Notes: generated from the sequence alone by a model not told the origin. Shown: positions 19,842-31,296, numbered from the stretch's first letter. The stretch: 64,000 nucleotides of DNA from Irpex lacteus (GCA_001986395.2 MQVO02000004.1:1116001-1180000), one strand, 5' to 3'. Made by a program: numbers and translations.

Positions 19842-22800
19842 TTAAACGTCTAGCAAGAAAGGCAGCAATTCACTAGGCAGTGTAATAAGCGGAAGGCGAC
19901 GTTGGTCAGGATTAAAGCAGCCACGGGAGATGGGGTCGGCGATGTTGTCCTTCGTGTTGACGTATTGCAATAGAAGATGAACGTTGGTCGCAGCGTTGAT
20001 AACGGTCGTGCGGCGGATAGACAGGTTCACCTCGAAGTTACGGCTGCGGCCACGGTTGAACGCACCAACCACACCAGCGTTGTCGCTGCGGATGATGAGG
20101 TCTCCGTTAGAAACACCGAGGTGGTCAAGAACAAGGGCAGCGAGCTCAACAGCGATCATCTCCGCCCACCCTATGTCTCGCCAGCCGCCTTTCCAGTCAG
20201 GCGCCCATTTCCAAGCCGACCAGCATCCGTCGATCACAACGCCGATCCCCCACGATGTTGACGCATCCACCCAGACAGAATGCGTAAGCGGGATGCGTGG
20301 AGTCAGTGTTCGGTAGGCTCCGGCGACAGAAAGCTGGTCGGCCCACCACAGAAGGTCAGAGTTGAGCGAGCGCGGAGGGTACCGTGTCGCGAACTTATGC
20401 GGGAAGGAGGCCGTAAATGCAGAGAGGTTCGTCAAATAAGCACGACCTTGGGGAAAGACAAAAGTGATATGTGAGAGAGTACCGTTGAGCGACATGGCAT
20501 CATTTTGTGTAACACGGCCACGACGGGCACTAGCGAGGAACGCGTTGACTTTTCGAAGATATTTCAGACGTTTATCATCTGGTAGCGATACAGTGCGGTG
20601 GCGAAGGTCCCATAAGAAGCCCAGATACGTCAAGAGAAAAGCGAAGGCAAAGCATTTTCCTAGTTTCCAAGGGACGCCAAGTCGTTTGGTTATAGCGAAG
20701 ATGTCGGCGAGGTCGAAAGCGTAACACCAAGATTGCGGGCCAGAGCCACTGACAGGAATACGAAATTGTGCAAGGTCATCCACCCATTTGGCGTTTGGGT
20801 CGTTGAAATAAGCAACCAGCAGCGCGACAATAGCATCCATGACACGCCCCTGTACACCTGGACCGGAGGCGATACCAAAAGGGCAGACGTGATCGAGGAA
20901 GAATTCGCCAGGTTGCCGCTGGATAACGATGAACGCTTTGTCGTCTGGATGGATAGGAATAGTACGAAAGGCCGAGTCTATGTCAAGAGAAGCGGCCTGG
21001 GTGCCAGGCGGCGCGGTTGCAACCTAGCAGGGCAAGCATATACGTGAGATCAAAAAGCAAAGCGTGAAGCAAGCGGGAGAAAGCATGTAAAAGCCAAAGC
21101 TAAAGCATCCGACGAAACGGTGAACGTGAAGCGAACAGCACGAAAAAGCCACCAGCCAAGCAGGAAATGAAACGGAGAAAGCAAGCGCGAAAGCAGGGGC
21201 GAATAGCGTGAAAGTACTTACAATTTGGGCGACTTTTGCAGCCGTCCCCCACGTGGTAGGATAATCGTCAGAATCGATGAAGTCGTTCACCGAGAAGCCA
21301 CGAAAAGAAGGGAAAGAGCAATTTTGGACGAGGCGAAGCTTGTCAGGCTGCCCCGCCTTTGCCACAACTGAGAGAGGCGAGGACATGAAATAGCAACCAA
21401 GCAGAGATTCCAATTGCGACTGCGAGAAGGGGCCAGACATACGAGCGAGAGAGAGCTGTTCGTCGATATAAGCAGTGATGAAGGGCATATTGGCCAGTCC
21501 AGTGGTATGATTCGGAGGTGTGCAGGAGTGCGGGAGCGAAGGGAAAGTGCCAATGCGAAAACCAGTGCGCAGATCATTTGGAAGAGTCGGGAAAGCATGC
21601 AGGAGGTCAAAGCGGCGGAGTTCAGACTCGAAGACATCAGCGCGATACGGCGTAATGATTCGGTCGCGCACGAGAGCACGATTTACCACCGGCGTGATGA
21701 CCGGCGCACCACAGACGGAGCAGATGTGACGTGGTCCTCCCGGGCAGCGCTGTGTCTTGCAGCGCTCAGTCGATCCGGAAAGGTTCCAGGAGAGGCAGAT
21801 GTCGTGGCCACCCTCAGCAGTGACGAGACGGTCGCCATTGAAGACTGAGAAAACGTCGCCACCATAGACGGTCTTGCCGTGGTTGCAGTTGCGGGCGCTG
21901 TGACCCTCCTTACCGCTTCGACCGCAACGAAGGCAGAGCATCCCGGCCGCAGAGTGTTTGCCGTACTGAAAGGAACTCGAGGACGAGGAGGCAGCGTTAT
22001 TTGAGTATGACGGTTGGTCAAAGCGAAAGGAATTGTTTCGACGAGGGGGAGCGACAGAGGCTTGCGCGATGGCAGCGGTGCGTGCTCGTAAAGCCTGCAG
22101 AGCCAAGTTGTGGAAGCGTAGCGTATAGTCCAGATCCCCAGGATAGAAATCACCGTGGTCGCCAGCAAAGAAATTCTGTCGGATCTCAATGTCGAAGCGG
22201 ATGACGGTATCGAAGTCCGTGTTCAGCTCTTCTCGGGCACAGAGGTAGGTGTAGTGGGCGTCGAAGATAGAGACCACGTCTGCGTCGGATGTATGCCTCA
22301 AGATGTCAAGGAAATTGTTCCAAGCCTCGCGCCAGCTTTGAACAGACATCTCGGTTTCGGGGGGCCAGGCACCAGTGTCGAGCAAGCGAGCCGTCGTGTT
22401 GTCGGCAAGTGTGACCTTGACAAATCGGAGTGCGTTCGCAGACGTACGAATCCGGCGAAATGCCTCGTTTGTGCACATGGTGAGAGGGGTGTGGTGTCGG
22501 CTAATGATGAGTGCCAGCAAGTGCTCTGGAGGCTTGTTGGTAGGACCGAAGAGACTGGCAGAGCGGTTGATAGTGATGAGGGGCGCAGTACGCGACGCAT
22601 TCGACATCCGTCTCCCGAAGCTTTGCATTTTTCGCTTACCTGCCCTTGCAAGACGTTCGACAGTCCCCGACAAGGAGTTCGCACGCCCGCGGTTGGGCTG
22701 CACCTCTGGGGAGGCCGGGCTTTGGTTGAGGTCCTCGTCGTGCATCCTACGACGTGGGCCCCGGGAGGGAGTCGCCGGCGGATTCTCTTCGTGTCTGCTG

Positions 22801-23066
22801 TCAGAGCTCCCTTGTGGTGTCGGGCTCTTACCAGGATCCTCTTGCACTGCCTTTTGCTTGCCCTTACGTACATGTTCTGTGGGGTCTTCGTCAGATGAGA
22901 CATCGTCTTCGTCGGCCCTACGTCTGTCCTCTCTCTCTTGGTTACGTGCGAGACGCGCCATGAACTCCTCGTTTTCCTCAGGAGTCATCTTCAATACTGT
23001 GTCGGTCGACAAAGCGGGGCGACGTCCGTCTTTGCTTCGTCCAGCAGGTGCGCCGTGGTCTACCAT
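19842..23066 (-). CDS. Gag-reverse transcriptase-RNase H polyprotein of copy B
   Basis: Two exons (21222-23066 and 19842-21023) join in frame to 1008 residues. ATG at 23066 starts MVDHGAPAGRSKDGRRPA. Gag includes the basic patch RAGKRKMQSFGRRMSN, the helical SVQSWREAWNNFLDILRH and CLRCGRSGKEGHSARNC (CX2CX7HX4C). Gag passes directly into RT at ICSVCGAPVITPVVNR. RT blocks are KLRLVQNCSFPSFRGFSVND, LDIDSAFRTIPIHP, GEFFLDHVCPFGIASGPG and KWVDDLAQF; RNase H has VWVDASTSWGIG, EMIAVELAALVL, SDNAGVVGAFNRG and NIADPISRG. No protease, integrase or DAM methylase domain is seen, which separates it from DIRS1-type elements. The 198 bp intron must be spliced for a full-length product. Confidence 0.9.
21024..21221 (-). 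other. intron inside RT of copy B
   Basis: On the minus strand it starts GTAAGTACTT and ends TTGCCCTGCTAG, at the same codon border as in copy A. Removing it joins two frames whose lengths add to a multiple of three. Its sequence has drifted far from the copy A intron, keeping a run of tgctt/gctt words. Confidence 0.88.
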
Positions 23067-23105
23067 AGTGCAATTGATGTAGAAAGAACAAGCGTAGCTT
23101 AAGAA

Positions 23106-23273
23106 TAGAAACGATTTCGGTTACGGTGGATGTAACGTAGAGAACGAGTAGGACGACGCTTGCGTATGCACGACGCGCTTGGTCGACTGCTACTACTGCC
23201 GCATTCGGTCGTTCGCTTAGTAAGCATCAGTTTGACTTTCCACTCGTGCCTCGTTCGCAAGTCAAACCTCACG
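23106..23273 (-). repeat. copy B repeat A1, outer end of the element
   Basis: The 168 bp match A2 at 18233-18400 without a difference seen. The unit ends at caaacctcacg, after which host sequence ttagctag begins, 61 bp before the MFS start codon. Confidence 0.88.
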
Positions 23274-23334
23274 TTAGCTAGATGCCCGTCCGGTACCCCT
23301 TACCTTCCGCCTCGTCCTCCACTCGTCGAAGACG

Positions 23335-25662
23335 ATGTCCGCCAAGGACTCCCCTAACGTCTCTGGGCAGGATGCGAAGAGTCTAAAGCAGTCGGTGGCC
23401 ATCGCGGCATTACCCTCGGATACACGGACGGTCCAGGATTATGACAAAGGCCATGAAAAGTACACTGGACGTGGTACACGGGAGGACCCCTTCGTTGTTG
23501 ACTGGGATGACCATGACCCAGAAAACCCGTTCAACTGGACGAAGGGGCGCAGATGGTTGATTACGATTCAGGTATGTATCGTCGTCTACCATCTGGGGAT
23601 CTTTCTCATACTCAGATGGTACTCTCAGTTAGCACTTGGCACTTGGACCGTATCTTTCTGTAGCAGCTCGTACACAGGAGGCCTGGCATTGATGATGAAG
23701 GAACTCCACATGAGTCGCGAGGTAGCCATCCTCGGCGTCTCATTGTATGTACTCGGTTTCGGTCTTGGGTAAGTCACTCGGCGAAACACATGGTCTATTC
23801 GTACTGAACTGCGGCTCTAGACCGCTGGTCTTTGCACCTACTAGCGAGGTACGTCACGTCGAATAACGCGCGCGATCAACTGACTGACTATGACTTCCAG
23901 GTTTACGGAAGAGTGAGTGAAGGCAATAGGCGTGCATACCTCGTTTAAACGGCTAAACGGCGATGAGGTTCCCAGCGCATCGTGTTCCTGTCGACTTACT
24001 CAGTGTTTACGCTGATGCACCTCGGTGGTGCATTAGGTCACAATGCTGCCACCATTCTGTCCACCCGCTTTTTGGCAGGCATCTTTGGATCATCTCGTAA
24101 GTCCTCGTGTCCGAACGTACTTCCTCGGCGCACCGACCTGACCTTCTTATCCAAGCACTCACGAATGCCAGTGGTGTGTTGTCCGATATGTGGACTCCCA
24201 AAGACCGAGCGATTGTTTCCTCAAGTGCGTTTTTGAGTTTGACTATACTGAAGTTCTCATGCTAAGAATGGCTCAGTCTATGCAACGGCACCATTCATGG
24301 GACCCGGTACGTAACTCTATTTTACTGAAATATCACCTGTTGTATGACGTCGTTGGATTCTAGTTGTGGGTCCGATTGTTAGCGGTTGGATCGCTGAGAC
24401 GAAACTGGGATGGCGATTCAACTTTTGGCTGATGTTCATCTTCTCCGTAGTGTCGCTGGTCTTTGGATTCGTTGCTACACCTGAGACAGTAAGTCTTATT
24501 TGGTGACTCTCAAACCTGATCTCATTGTCGTTCCTCTGTCAGTTCGCCCCGGTACTTCTCCGTCGAAGAGCGGCGAAGCTCACCAAAAGCACAGACGACA
24601 GGATGCACTACGTATCACATTATGACCTGGAGCGGAACTCGTCTTTCTTCCAGATTCTACGCATAAATCTACGAAGACCTTTCGGTTCGTTGCACTTCAG
24701 GTCTTATAGAGCACACACGTATTCACCCATCATCAATTATCAGTATTCCTGCTCTCCGAGCCGATCGTTGTGCTCTTTTCCATCTACATCTCCATCGTAT
24801 ACGCCATCCTCTACGCGTTCTTCGCCGCCTTCCCAATAGTCTTCCAGCAAATACGCGGGTTCTCACCGGGAGAAGGTGGACTGGCGTTCCTCGGCGTAGG
24901 ACTTGGAGTGGCCCTCGGCACAGCACTGGCACCGCTTCAGAATAAGCTGTATAGGGAAGCAATGAGGCAAAGTCCAACAGGCAGAGCTCCACCGGAGTCG
25001 TGAGTCCTATTACATGCTTCATATTCGATTTATCTCACTGTCATTGAACAGTCGTCTCTACCTGCCCATGCTAGGAGCGATTCTGTGTCCCGTGGGACTG
25101 TTCTGGTTCGCATGGTACGTTACTGCTCCCAAAACACTCTTGATTCTCAATTTCCTCACCATGGGTATCAGGACGGCTCTTCCACCGATACATTGGATAG
25201 TCCCAATTCTAGCAGGAGTTCCGTTCGGCATAGGTGTCGCTCAAATCATGACCGGTCTTGTCCAATACCTCATGGACTGCTACACAATCTACTGCGCAAG
25301 CGCCATCGCATCCACCGTCATCATGCGATCTATATTAGCTGCGATATTCCCGCTGATCAGTCCAGCGATGTATAACAACCTGGGAGTTCATTGGGCCTCT
25401 TCGGTGTTTGCATTCTTATCTGTACTCTGCATGCCTTTGCCGTTTTTGTTCTTCGTGAGTTGCAATTGCCGTATCCAGCTGTCATGCTTCTGGACTCCAT
25501 GGCTAAAAACAATTTTGCGCGCAGAAATACGGCCCTTGGATTCGAAGCAGGTCAAAGTTCGCACAAAGTCAACAGCCTCGAGGTATCAAACCGACGCCCT
25601 CACCAGAGGAGACTCTGCATGAGAAAGGCAAGGGCGCAGAAGACGCAGGAGAGAAGGTTTGA
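23335..25662 (+). CDS. MFS transporter, DHA1 multidrug-like
   Basis: Multi-exon gene of roughly 530 codons. A hydrophilic N-terminus (MSAKDSPNVSGQDAKSL, later VVDWDDHDPENPFNW, typical of fungal drug:H+ antiporters) precedes 12 predicted membrane segments. Family marks are LYVLGFGLGPLVFAPTSEVY followed by GRR (motif A region), FLAGIFGSSP and MGPVVGPIVSGW (antiporter motif C-like). Later helices include FSIYISIVYAILYAFFAAFP and VPFGIGVAQIMTGLVQYL. The likely frame ends ...DAGEKV at 25662. It should export small toxic compounds at the plasma membrane with proton coupling; the substrate is unknown. The Ngaro nest ends 61 bp before the ATG, so the promoter is partly or wholly element-derived, or the 5' leader starts in the repeat. 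Confidence 0.88.
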
Positions 25663-26195
25663 TACCTCTTTACGTTGGGATGAAAAGGGATATGCTGGAG
25701 GATTATTCACTCTCCGGTGTTACGCTGCCTACATAGACGAACGGACTTACGAACATTGATTCTTGCACGATTCTTACGATACCTACATAGACTTCTTTTT
25801 TGGATCATTTACTACGTTGATATTGCTTTCGATAGCTTTCGAGTACTTTTACTGCATGTTCTTCTGGAGATGACATGAATGCCAATACACATCTACTTCT
25901 GCGTAAACAGATCGACGCGGCCCGACAGTTCCTCGCCACTCTTTGTCATCACGCAGCTTTACATGCTCCTTCAAGCTGAAGCTCGATCCTTCGTTGGGAG
26001 TAATTACGTGGCGATGGTCCTTGTGACTCCTTCTACTAGCGCTACTGCGTGTTATCATGAGCTACTTGTTCGACGAGTCGATTCTGACTCCTTCGTGACT
26101 CGAATTCTGCTTAGGAATAGGTATGTGGCTAGTGGGTATATAACCTGCCACTTGAATATTGAGGCTGATTGATTCATCTGTCACCCTTCGCAGAG

Positions 26196-27652
26196 ATGGC
26201 CTCCTCCGAACCCAATCTGAAGAATCTGTGGCTTGAGACCCCTCTCATCCACTCAAAGCCTATCTCGGCTCTACTCGATGCAAACGTTTATCTCAAGCTC
26301 GATGTAAGTTGATCGAATCTCGAGCTGGTTCTACATGTGTTCCTCGAGTGCTTCATGCCTCTTCCTCCCTGTGATCTCACGGGCAGGAAGCAGAAATTCG
26401 AGGCCTTCACATCTCCTTAGAGCTATTTTACTGATGAATATTGCATATGAATAGCTATTCCAACCATCCTACTCGTTCAAATACCGAGGCATTTCCCATT
26501 TCATCCAACATGCTCTCCGCACACATGGCCCCACTGTTCACTTGATAGTTGCCTCCGGGGGCAACGCTGGTCTGGCTGCTGCCTGCTCATCGAAGGTACT
26601 CGGGTTGAAATGTACCGTGTTCCTCCCTGCTGGAGCTACTCCAACCATCCTGGCGTTTTTCAAACGAGAAGAAGCAGAAGTTCGCGAGGTTGGCAACTGC
26701 TATCAGGACGCCTTGACCGCTGCGAGAAACGCCGTCGCCGCAGAGCAGCATGCGTATGTGATGCTCGCAATACACACCAGAACAATGGCTGACGTGATCG
26801 TTCTCTCAGTGTGCTTGTACCCGCGTATGAAGAACCTATCCTTTGGGACGGACATGCGTCTGTAATTGAGGAGACCGCCAAACAGCTTCCGCAAGGGGTA
26901 AAGCCAGACGCTGTCATCTGCTGTGTGGGTGGTGGAGGACTACTCGGAGGTGTTATCGTCGGTTGCAAGTCTGTAGGCTGGGATGATGGTAAGCAGTCGC
27001 AAAAGTTTAGAGGTAAACATATATTCCATCTTACCTTGAACTATAGTGCCGATAGTCGGAATGGAGACACATGGATCCAACTGTTTCTACCAATCTATTT
27101 CTCTGAACAAAGGTCCCTTCGCATCGTCTCCGCTGCCCCCTGCGGAAGGAGTAGAGGTACTTCACGACGAGCAGGCCGGTGTGAATGTCGCGAAGCTTCC
27201 CAAGCTCACCTCTCGCGCAGCCTCACTGGGAGCTTCGTGGCCAAGTCCCGGGGTGGTAAAGCTTGCACTAGAGCGCAAAGGAGGGATCAAATCTGTGTGT
27301 GTATCTGACGAGTTTGCCATGCAAACATCACTCCAGTTCGCCGGTTAGTCTGAGCTGTACGATGGATTGTTAGCCAGATAGCTGACTATCACTGACAGAT
27401 GACCATAAACTCCTCATCGAGCTTGCAACTGCCACCACACTCAGCTCCGCTTACTCGCCCCAACTGTTTGACAAGTTGGTTCCATCCAAGCAAGATACAA
27501 GGCGCACCGTTGTTTTCATCGTATGCGGAGGTTTCAAGATCTTCAACCAGGACCTTGCAGAATACCGTAGCATACTCGATGCAAATGAAAAGGGCAAGGA
27601 GGCATGGGAAGTGTGGCAGAACGGAGAGACATGGAGCATTCCTAAGAACTGA
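26196..27652 (+). CDS. L-serine/L-threonine dehydratase (PLP type)
   Basis: Multi-exon gene. Exon 1 is 26196-26303 (36 codons, MASSEPNLKNLWLETPLIHS), then a 151 bp intron. The next exon carries LFQPSYSFKYRG, whose Lys binds pyridoxal phosphate, followed by IVASGGNAGLAAACSSKVLG, the usual Ser/Gly substrate loop. CCVGGGGLLGGVIVGC is the glycine-rich phosphate-binding loop, and IVGMETHGSNCFYQS and FIVCGGFKIFNQD complete the C-terminal half. The length and motifs match cytosolic catabolic serine dehydratase (yeast CHA1 type): it deaminates L-serine or L-threonine to pyruvate or 2-oxobutanoate. No mitochondrial presequence and no C-terminal regulatory ACT domain are seen, which argues against biosynthetic threonine deaminase. 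Confidence 0.93.
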
Positions 27653-28047
27653 CCATCGCGCTGGTAGAGAACGAAGGTGACAGATAGATAAATAGACTAC
27701 CTACGGTTCGATTTTGGGTAGATGCTTCGCAAATAACGCTAGTCTGCGGTGCTCCGTAGTGTACGAGGGTAGTGGAGCTACGCCGAGCTTTTGAATAGGA
27801 TTCTGTGTAACGTTTCTGGAGTAAATGGAGGATGATTCCGTTGTGAGACTTGATAATTAATGAGGCAAAAAGTAGAGTAGTGATAGATTACGAGCAACAG
27901 ATATACAAGCGGAAAACGTAGCTCATTATATTATACAGCCCAGCATAAAACCGCGTTCCCGTCTTTCCAGCAACATAGCGAGGATCATTTTGCGTAGTGA
28001 CGTCTTCCGGGTTTCAATACTTCAGAATGAAGAGCTTTGCTCCCGGT

Positions 28048-28459
28048 CTACGAAGTGCGCTCTGAGGCAGAAGCCTGCGCTTCCCGCTCGGCCTTTGCTT
28101 GCAGCCGTTCTGCTTTGATGCGTGCCAACTCCTGTTTCAATGTCACTTGATCGTTTGGCAGGTTCTGCGACGATGAGAGTAAGCTTGCAATCCCTGAAGC
28201 CGGTGTAGCCCGCGCTAAGGGACTTCATCCTACTGCGCCTCCACACTTACCCTGACAATGTTTTCTTCAGGAGGGAAGATCTTCTCTTTGTACTGGAGTG
28301 TTGCGTCGTCAGATGTGCTTTTCATTGTGCTCGCTTGATACTGCTTACAGGTAACACGTTATTCCTATACCACTCCGGATTTCCATAGTGGGCCATGACC
28401 AACAACGGCAGAGCCACGTATGTGGCAAATTTGAACACTTCAAGAGCAGGGCCTCCCAT
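28048..28459 (-). CDS. PET100: cytochrome c oxidase assembly protein PET100
   Basis: Three exons (28349-28459, 28251-28292, 28048-28164) give 89 residues. The start MGGPALEVFKFATYVALPLL contains the single membrane helix; HYGNPEWYRNNVLP and, across the first splice, YKEKIFPPEENIV are the hallmark of PET100. The C-terminus is a charged helix (QELARIKAERLQAKAEREAQ). The protein sits in the inner mitochondrial membrane and helps put together cytochrome c oxidase subcomplexes. The start is taken at the MGG motif because the upstream extension of the open frame has no family similarity. It converges on the serine dehydratase gene (395 bp between stops). Confidence 0.92.
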
Positions 28460-28708
28460 AGTATACGCTTGCTTTGCTGAAGTGTGCTTGCGGATAAGAT
28501 GAGGTTCAAAGCGTGATCGTGGTACGGTAAAGGAATGGTCGGCCGCTTTGTGGCGCCGGCGCTCAATATTCAATAACGATGCATTATGTAAGCACTGCTG
28601 CCACTAGCCATGACAATGGCAAACTCCGCAGGATCGACTCGGACGATACTACTTACAACAGAAGAAAAGGGTATTTTCGACATAATAATACGGGGCAGGC
28701 TAGTATTC

Positions 28709-30178
28709 TCAAGCTTTCGATCCTACGAAGTTTAACCATGGATCCTCCAATAGCTGCTTTGGTGAACCTCGATTTTCGGGTTCCCATTGCAACATTTTCC
28801 GCAGAAATCGCAAAAACTCCACCTTATCACCAACATCCCAATCGGCAACAAGGTCCTCGAGAGTTATAACCGGAATCGTCTCCTTACCCTTCCACGATCC
28901 TGGCGCAAAGGTCTATCAGTAACACAATCGCACGGTAAAGCTCAATATTCCTGACCATCTTCATGGAAAAAATCCCATGAACGCCCAGTCTTCGTTCGTC
29001 TTAAGAATTCGGTCGGTGGTGAGCCTAGTAGTGCTACCATATGCGCAAGATGATATGCATCCGATTCTTCGTTATCCGGACCTCCCGTTCTCTTGAACAA
29101 GTGGCCTTTCCCCAGAAGATTAGGTATCTACGGCGCATCCGAAATTTGTTTAGCCGTTAATGCGTGTATGCACATAGTCAACCACTTACCATGACACCTA
29201 TATTCCAGACATCCACCATTGGAGTGAACGGTATGCCAAGCAAGACTTCAGGTGCGCGATAGGGGGATGGCTGTATCGTGACTGTAGCATCGTATTTACC
29301 AAAGCGTGCTTCGCCAAAATCGCTGAGTATAGGTTCAGCGTATTGGTAGATTGGAGGCACGAGGCGTCGGGATGTATGTATGACACGTCCCCCTACATAT
29401 TTACGCGGACTGGGACATTCGAGTTCTCGCTTTTCAAAGGCAGAGCAAACATCGTCGGCACCCTGGCTGCTGTCCAAGCCAAACAGCACGTTTTTAGCCT
29501 GGATATCTGTCAATATTTGGTGAGTCGTGAGAGAAGCTTTACAGATAGACCTCACATACCCGTGTGTATCACTTGCGCCTCGCAATGAAGGAAGTCCAGA
29601 GTGAGAAGTAGGCGACTGAGAACGGCCTGTAGAAGTTCTAGTGGCAACGCTCGGTCGGGCAGTAACATCCGCAAGGATTCTAAGGTAGCAGATAAAGGCG
29701 CTTGTATTATACCGTGGTAGGTTCGGCCCTCCCTAGAGACCGCAAAGTCATCCAGTAGCTGGCGCACTAGCCTAGCCCCCGCATGGGTCGTCTTGATAGA
29801 ACGAAGGTGCTTTAAAACTTCAACTTCATTCTGTAGAGCCTGAGATGTACCAATCTTGAGAGTTACGTGCTCACGCCACCTAAAACGCAACATTAGTTAA
29901 TAAACGAATCTATACGTCAGGTAAAGAACGTACACCAGGTCTCTGCATACCCATACGGTTCCATTCATGCCATAGCCAAGCTTCCCTGTTACCTGATATC
30001 TGGACTGGAACACTTCACCAATCTTGACAGGGTAGAAATCAAGGGGGTTATACCAAGGTAACGTCTCCTCCTCGATCCGGCGAGAGCTATCGATAAGCTC
30101 AAAGTTGCTTGTGGGGAACTGGCGTGGTGCTGATGGCAGCGGCCACATACGACGAGCAGCACGCAATAAGGACCGCAT
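28709..30178 (-). CDS. SRPK-like serine/threonine protein kinase
   Basis: Multi-exon gene. The start is MRSLLRAARRMWPLPSAPRQ, then YNPLDFYPVKIGEVFQSRYQ, the typical N-terminal part of fungal SRPK-like kinases. The glycine loop is GKLGYGMNGTVWVCRD; the ATP Lys is in REHVTLKIG. The catalytic loop VIHTDIQAKNVLF has HTD as in SRPKs, but Gln replaces the usual Lys after DI. Mg-binding LSDFGEARFG, activation-end PSPYRAPEVLLG and DVWNIGVM follow, then a last exon with WDVGDKVEFLRFLRKMLQWE, PENRGSPKQLLEDPWL and the stop at 28709. It should phosphorylate Ser/Arg-type substrates, but many such fungal paralogues have no known target. The Gln change could lower activity. Confidence 0.85.
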
Positions 30179-31014
30179 AGTGTGCGTCAGGATGCTTGAG
30201 CTGTGGATGTGAGCAGCTGATCAGGAATGTGAGCAGAGAGGTTTGATTAGCAAGAGCAGAGAAGTCGACAGGTTCGATACCGTCCGGGGGTTTATGTGGT
30301 GGTAACCAACAGCCGGGAGATTGGCTCTGATCGCGGCTAGGCGATCGTTTTCACGTGTGCCACGTGTTCTACCTCCGGAGCCCGCTTCTTCGCTTTACTG
30401 AGGGTGGCGCCCTACACCAAGCACTATTTGGCCAAAATCAAGATGCAGAGCCTTGTCCTGTAGCCAAGAGGTACTATACTACGATTACCCGTGTACGTAT
30501 GCTGAAGTCGGTTGTTTAGCCTGAAAATTCCGGGGCATTCTCTCGCACAGATCGGAGAAAGGCTTGTACGTTCGTTACCAGGAATCTCCATCGTGTTCAT
30601 CTTCTCCACTTATAATATATCGCCACTAGTATCATAGATTGTTCATCGAGGCTTCCACCCGGAGGTTTTGCGATCTCTTCGGTTTTGCTGCGCGACGAGA
30701 GGTCGTCGCAAATAGAGCAATGTAAAATGGGTGAGATCAGCCTGAAGTCCAGGGAGACCCGGCCTTGTCGTCCTGATGGCCTCGGTCTCTTCGATCGCGG
30801 AGTAAATACGTCTCTCTTCGATCACCTCTCCCGAAGCCACTAGTCAGATAGGGAATAAAGTCTATCAGATGTCTCCTAATGTCTCGCGTTCAGGTCATTT
30901 CCAGGAACATATGCAACAAGTCTGTTTTTATTGGTTTGTGGCGAACTTTTTAAGGAAAACTAGAGCAAACCATCCCGCTTGAACGGCGCAGCGGATAAGA
31001 CCTGCTGGCCAAAA

Positions 31015-31296
31015 CTATGGCGGCGAGGGGCCCGAGGTCCGTCGATTCATGACCATTATTTTCTCTTGATATCGTAGGATTATCGCAAGGATCCGGCCTT
31101 TTGAATCTAGGACGTAGTAGAAGCCGTTCACGGGACCGACGAGATTACGGGGACGGGGTATACCGACAGTCTGCACTTGCTCCGTATGGGGCTGAGGCTC
31201 AGATGATGCCTTGCGACTGTGCTGCTCATGCGAAATATGCGGATCCGGGCCATGTTCACATTTGAGCATCGATCGCACTACCATTTCATGGCTCAA
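31015..31296 (-). pseudogene. possible gene fragment, unrecognised
   Basis: The open frame of 93 codons ends with a protein-like stretch, QTVGIPRPRNLVGPVNGFYY then VLDSKGRILAIILRYQEK, while its first half is low in character. I do not recognise the family. It could be the relic of a decayed gene or a terminal exon of something unresolved; it could also be chance. No start context or splice partner was found. Confidence 0.2.

Larger units (their letters stand above)
12825..23273 (-). mobile_element. outer Ngaro-like tyrosine-recombinase retrotransposon (copy B), interrupted by copy A
   Basis: On the minus strand the element reads A1 (23106-23273), gag-RT-RNase H, tyrosine recombinase, then B1 (18401-18535), A2 (18233-18400) and B2 (18133-18232 plus 12825-12925). 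This split direct repeat order, with RT upstream of a tyrosine recombinase and no integrase or protease, is the mark of the PAT/Ngaro groups of YR retrotransposons. A1 and A2 look identical by eye. No target-site duplication is visible between the flanks (ccgg at the left, ttag at the right), as expected for integration of a circle by a tyrosine recombinase. Without the nested copy A it is about 5.2 kb. All its coding parts are open. Confidence 0.88.

Noticed and set aside
30225..30310. tRNA-like B box (aggttcgatacc)
   Set aside because: No A box at the right distance and no acceptor stem could be paired, so no tRNA is called. I found no other tRNA candidate.
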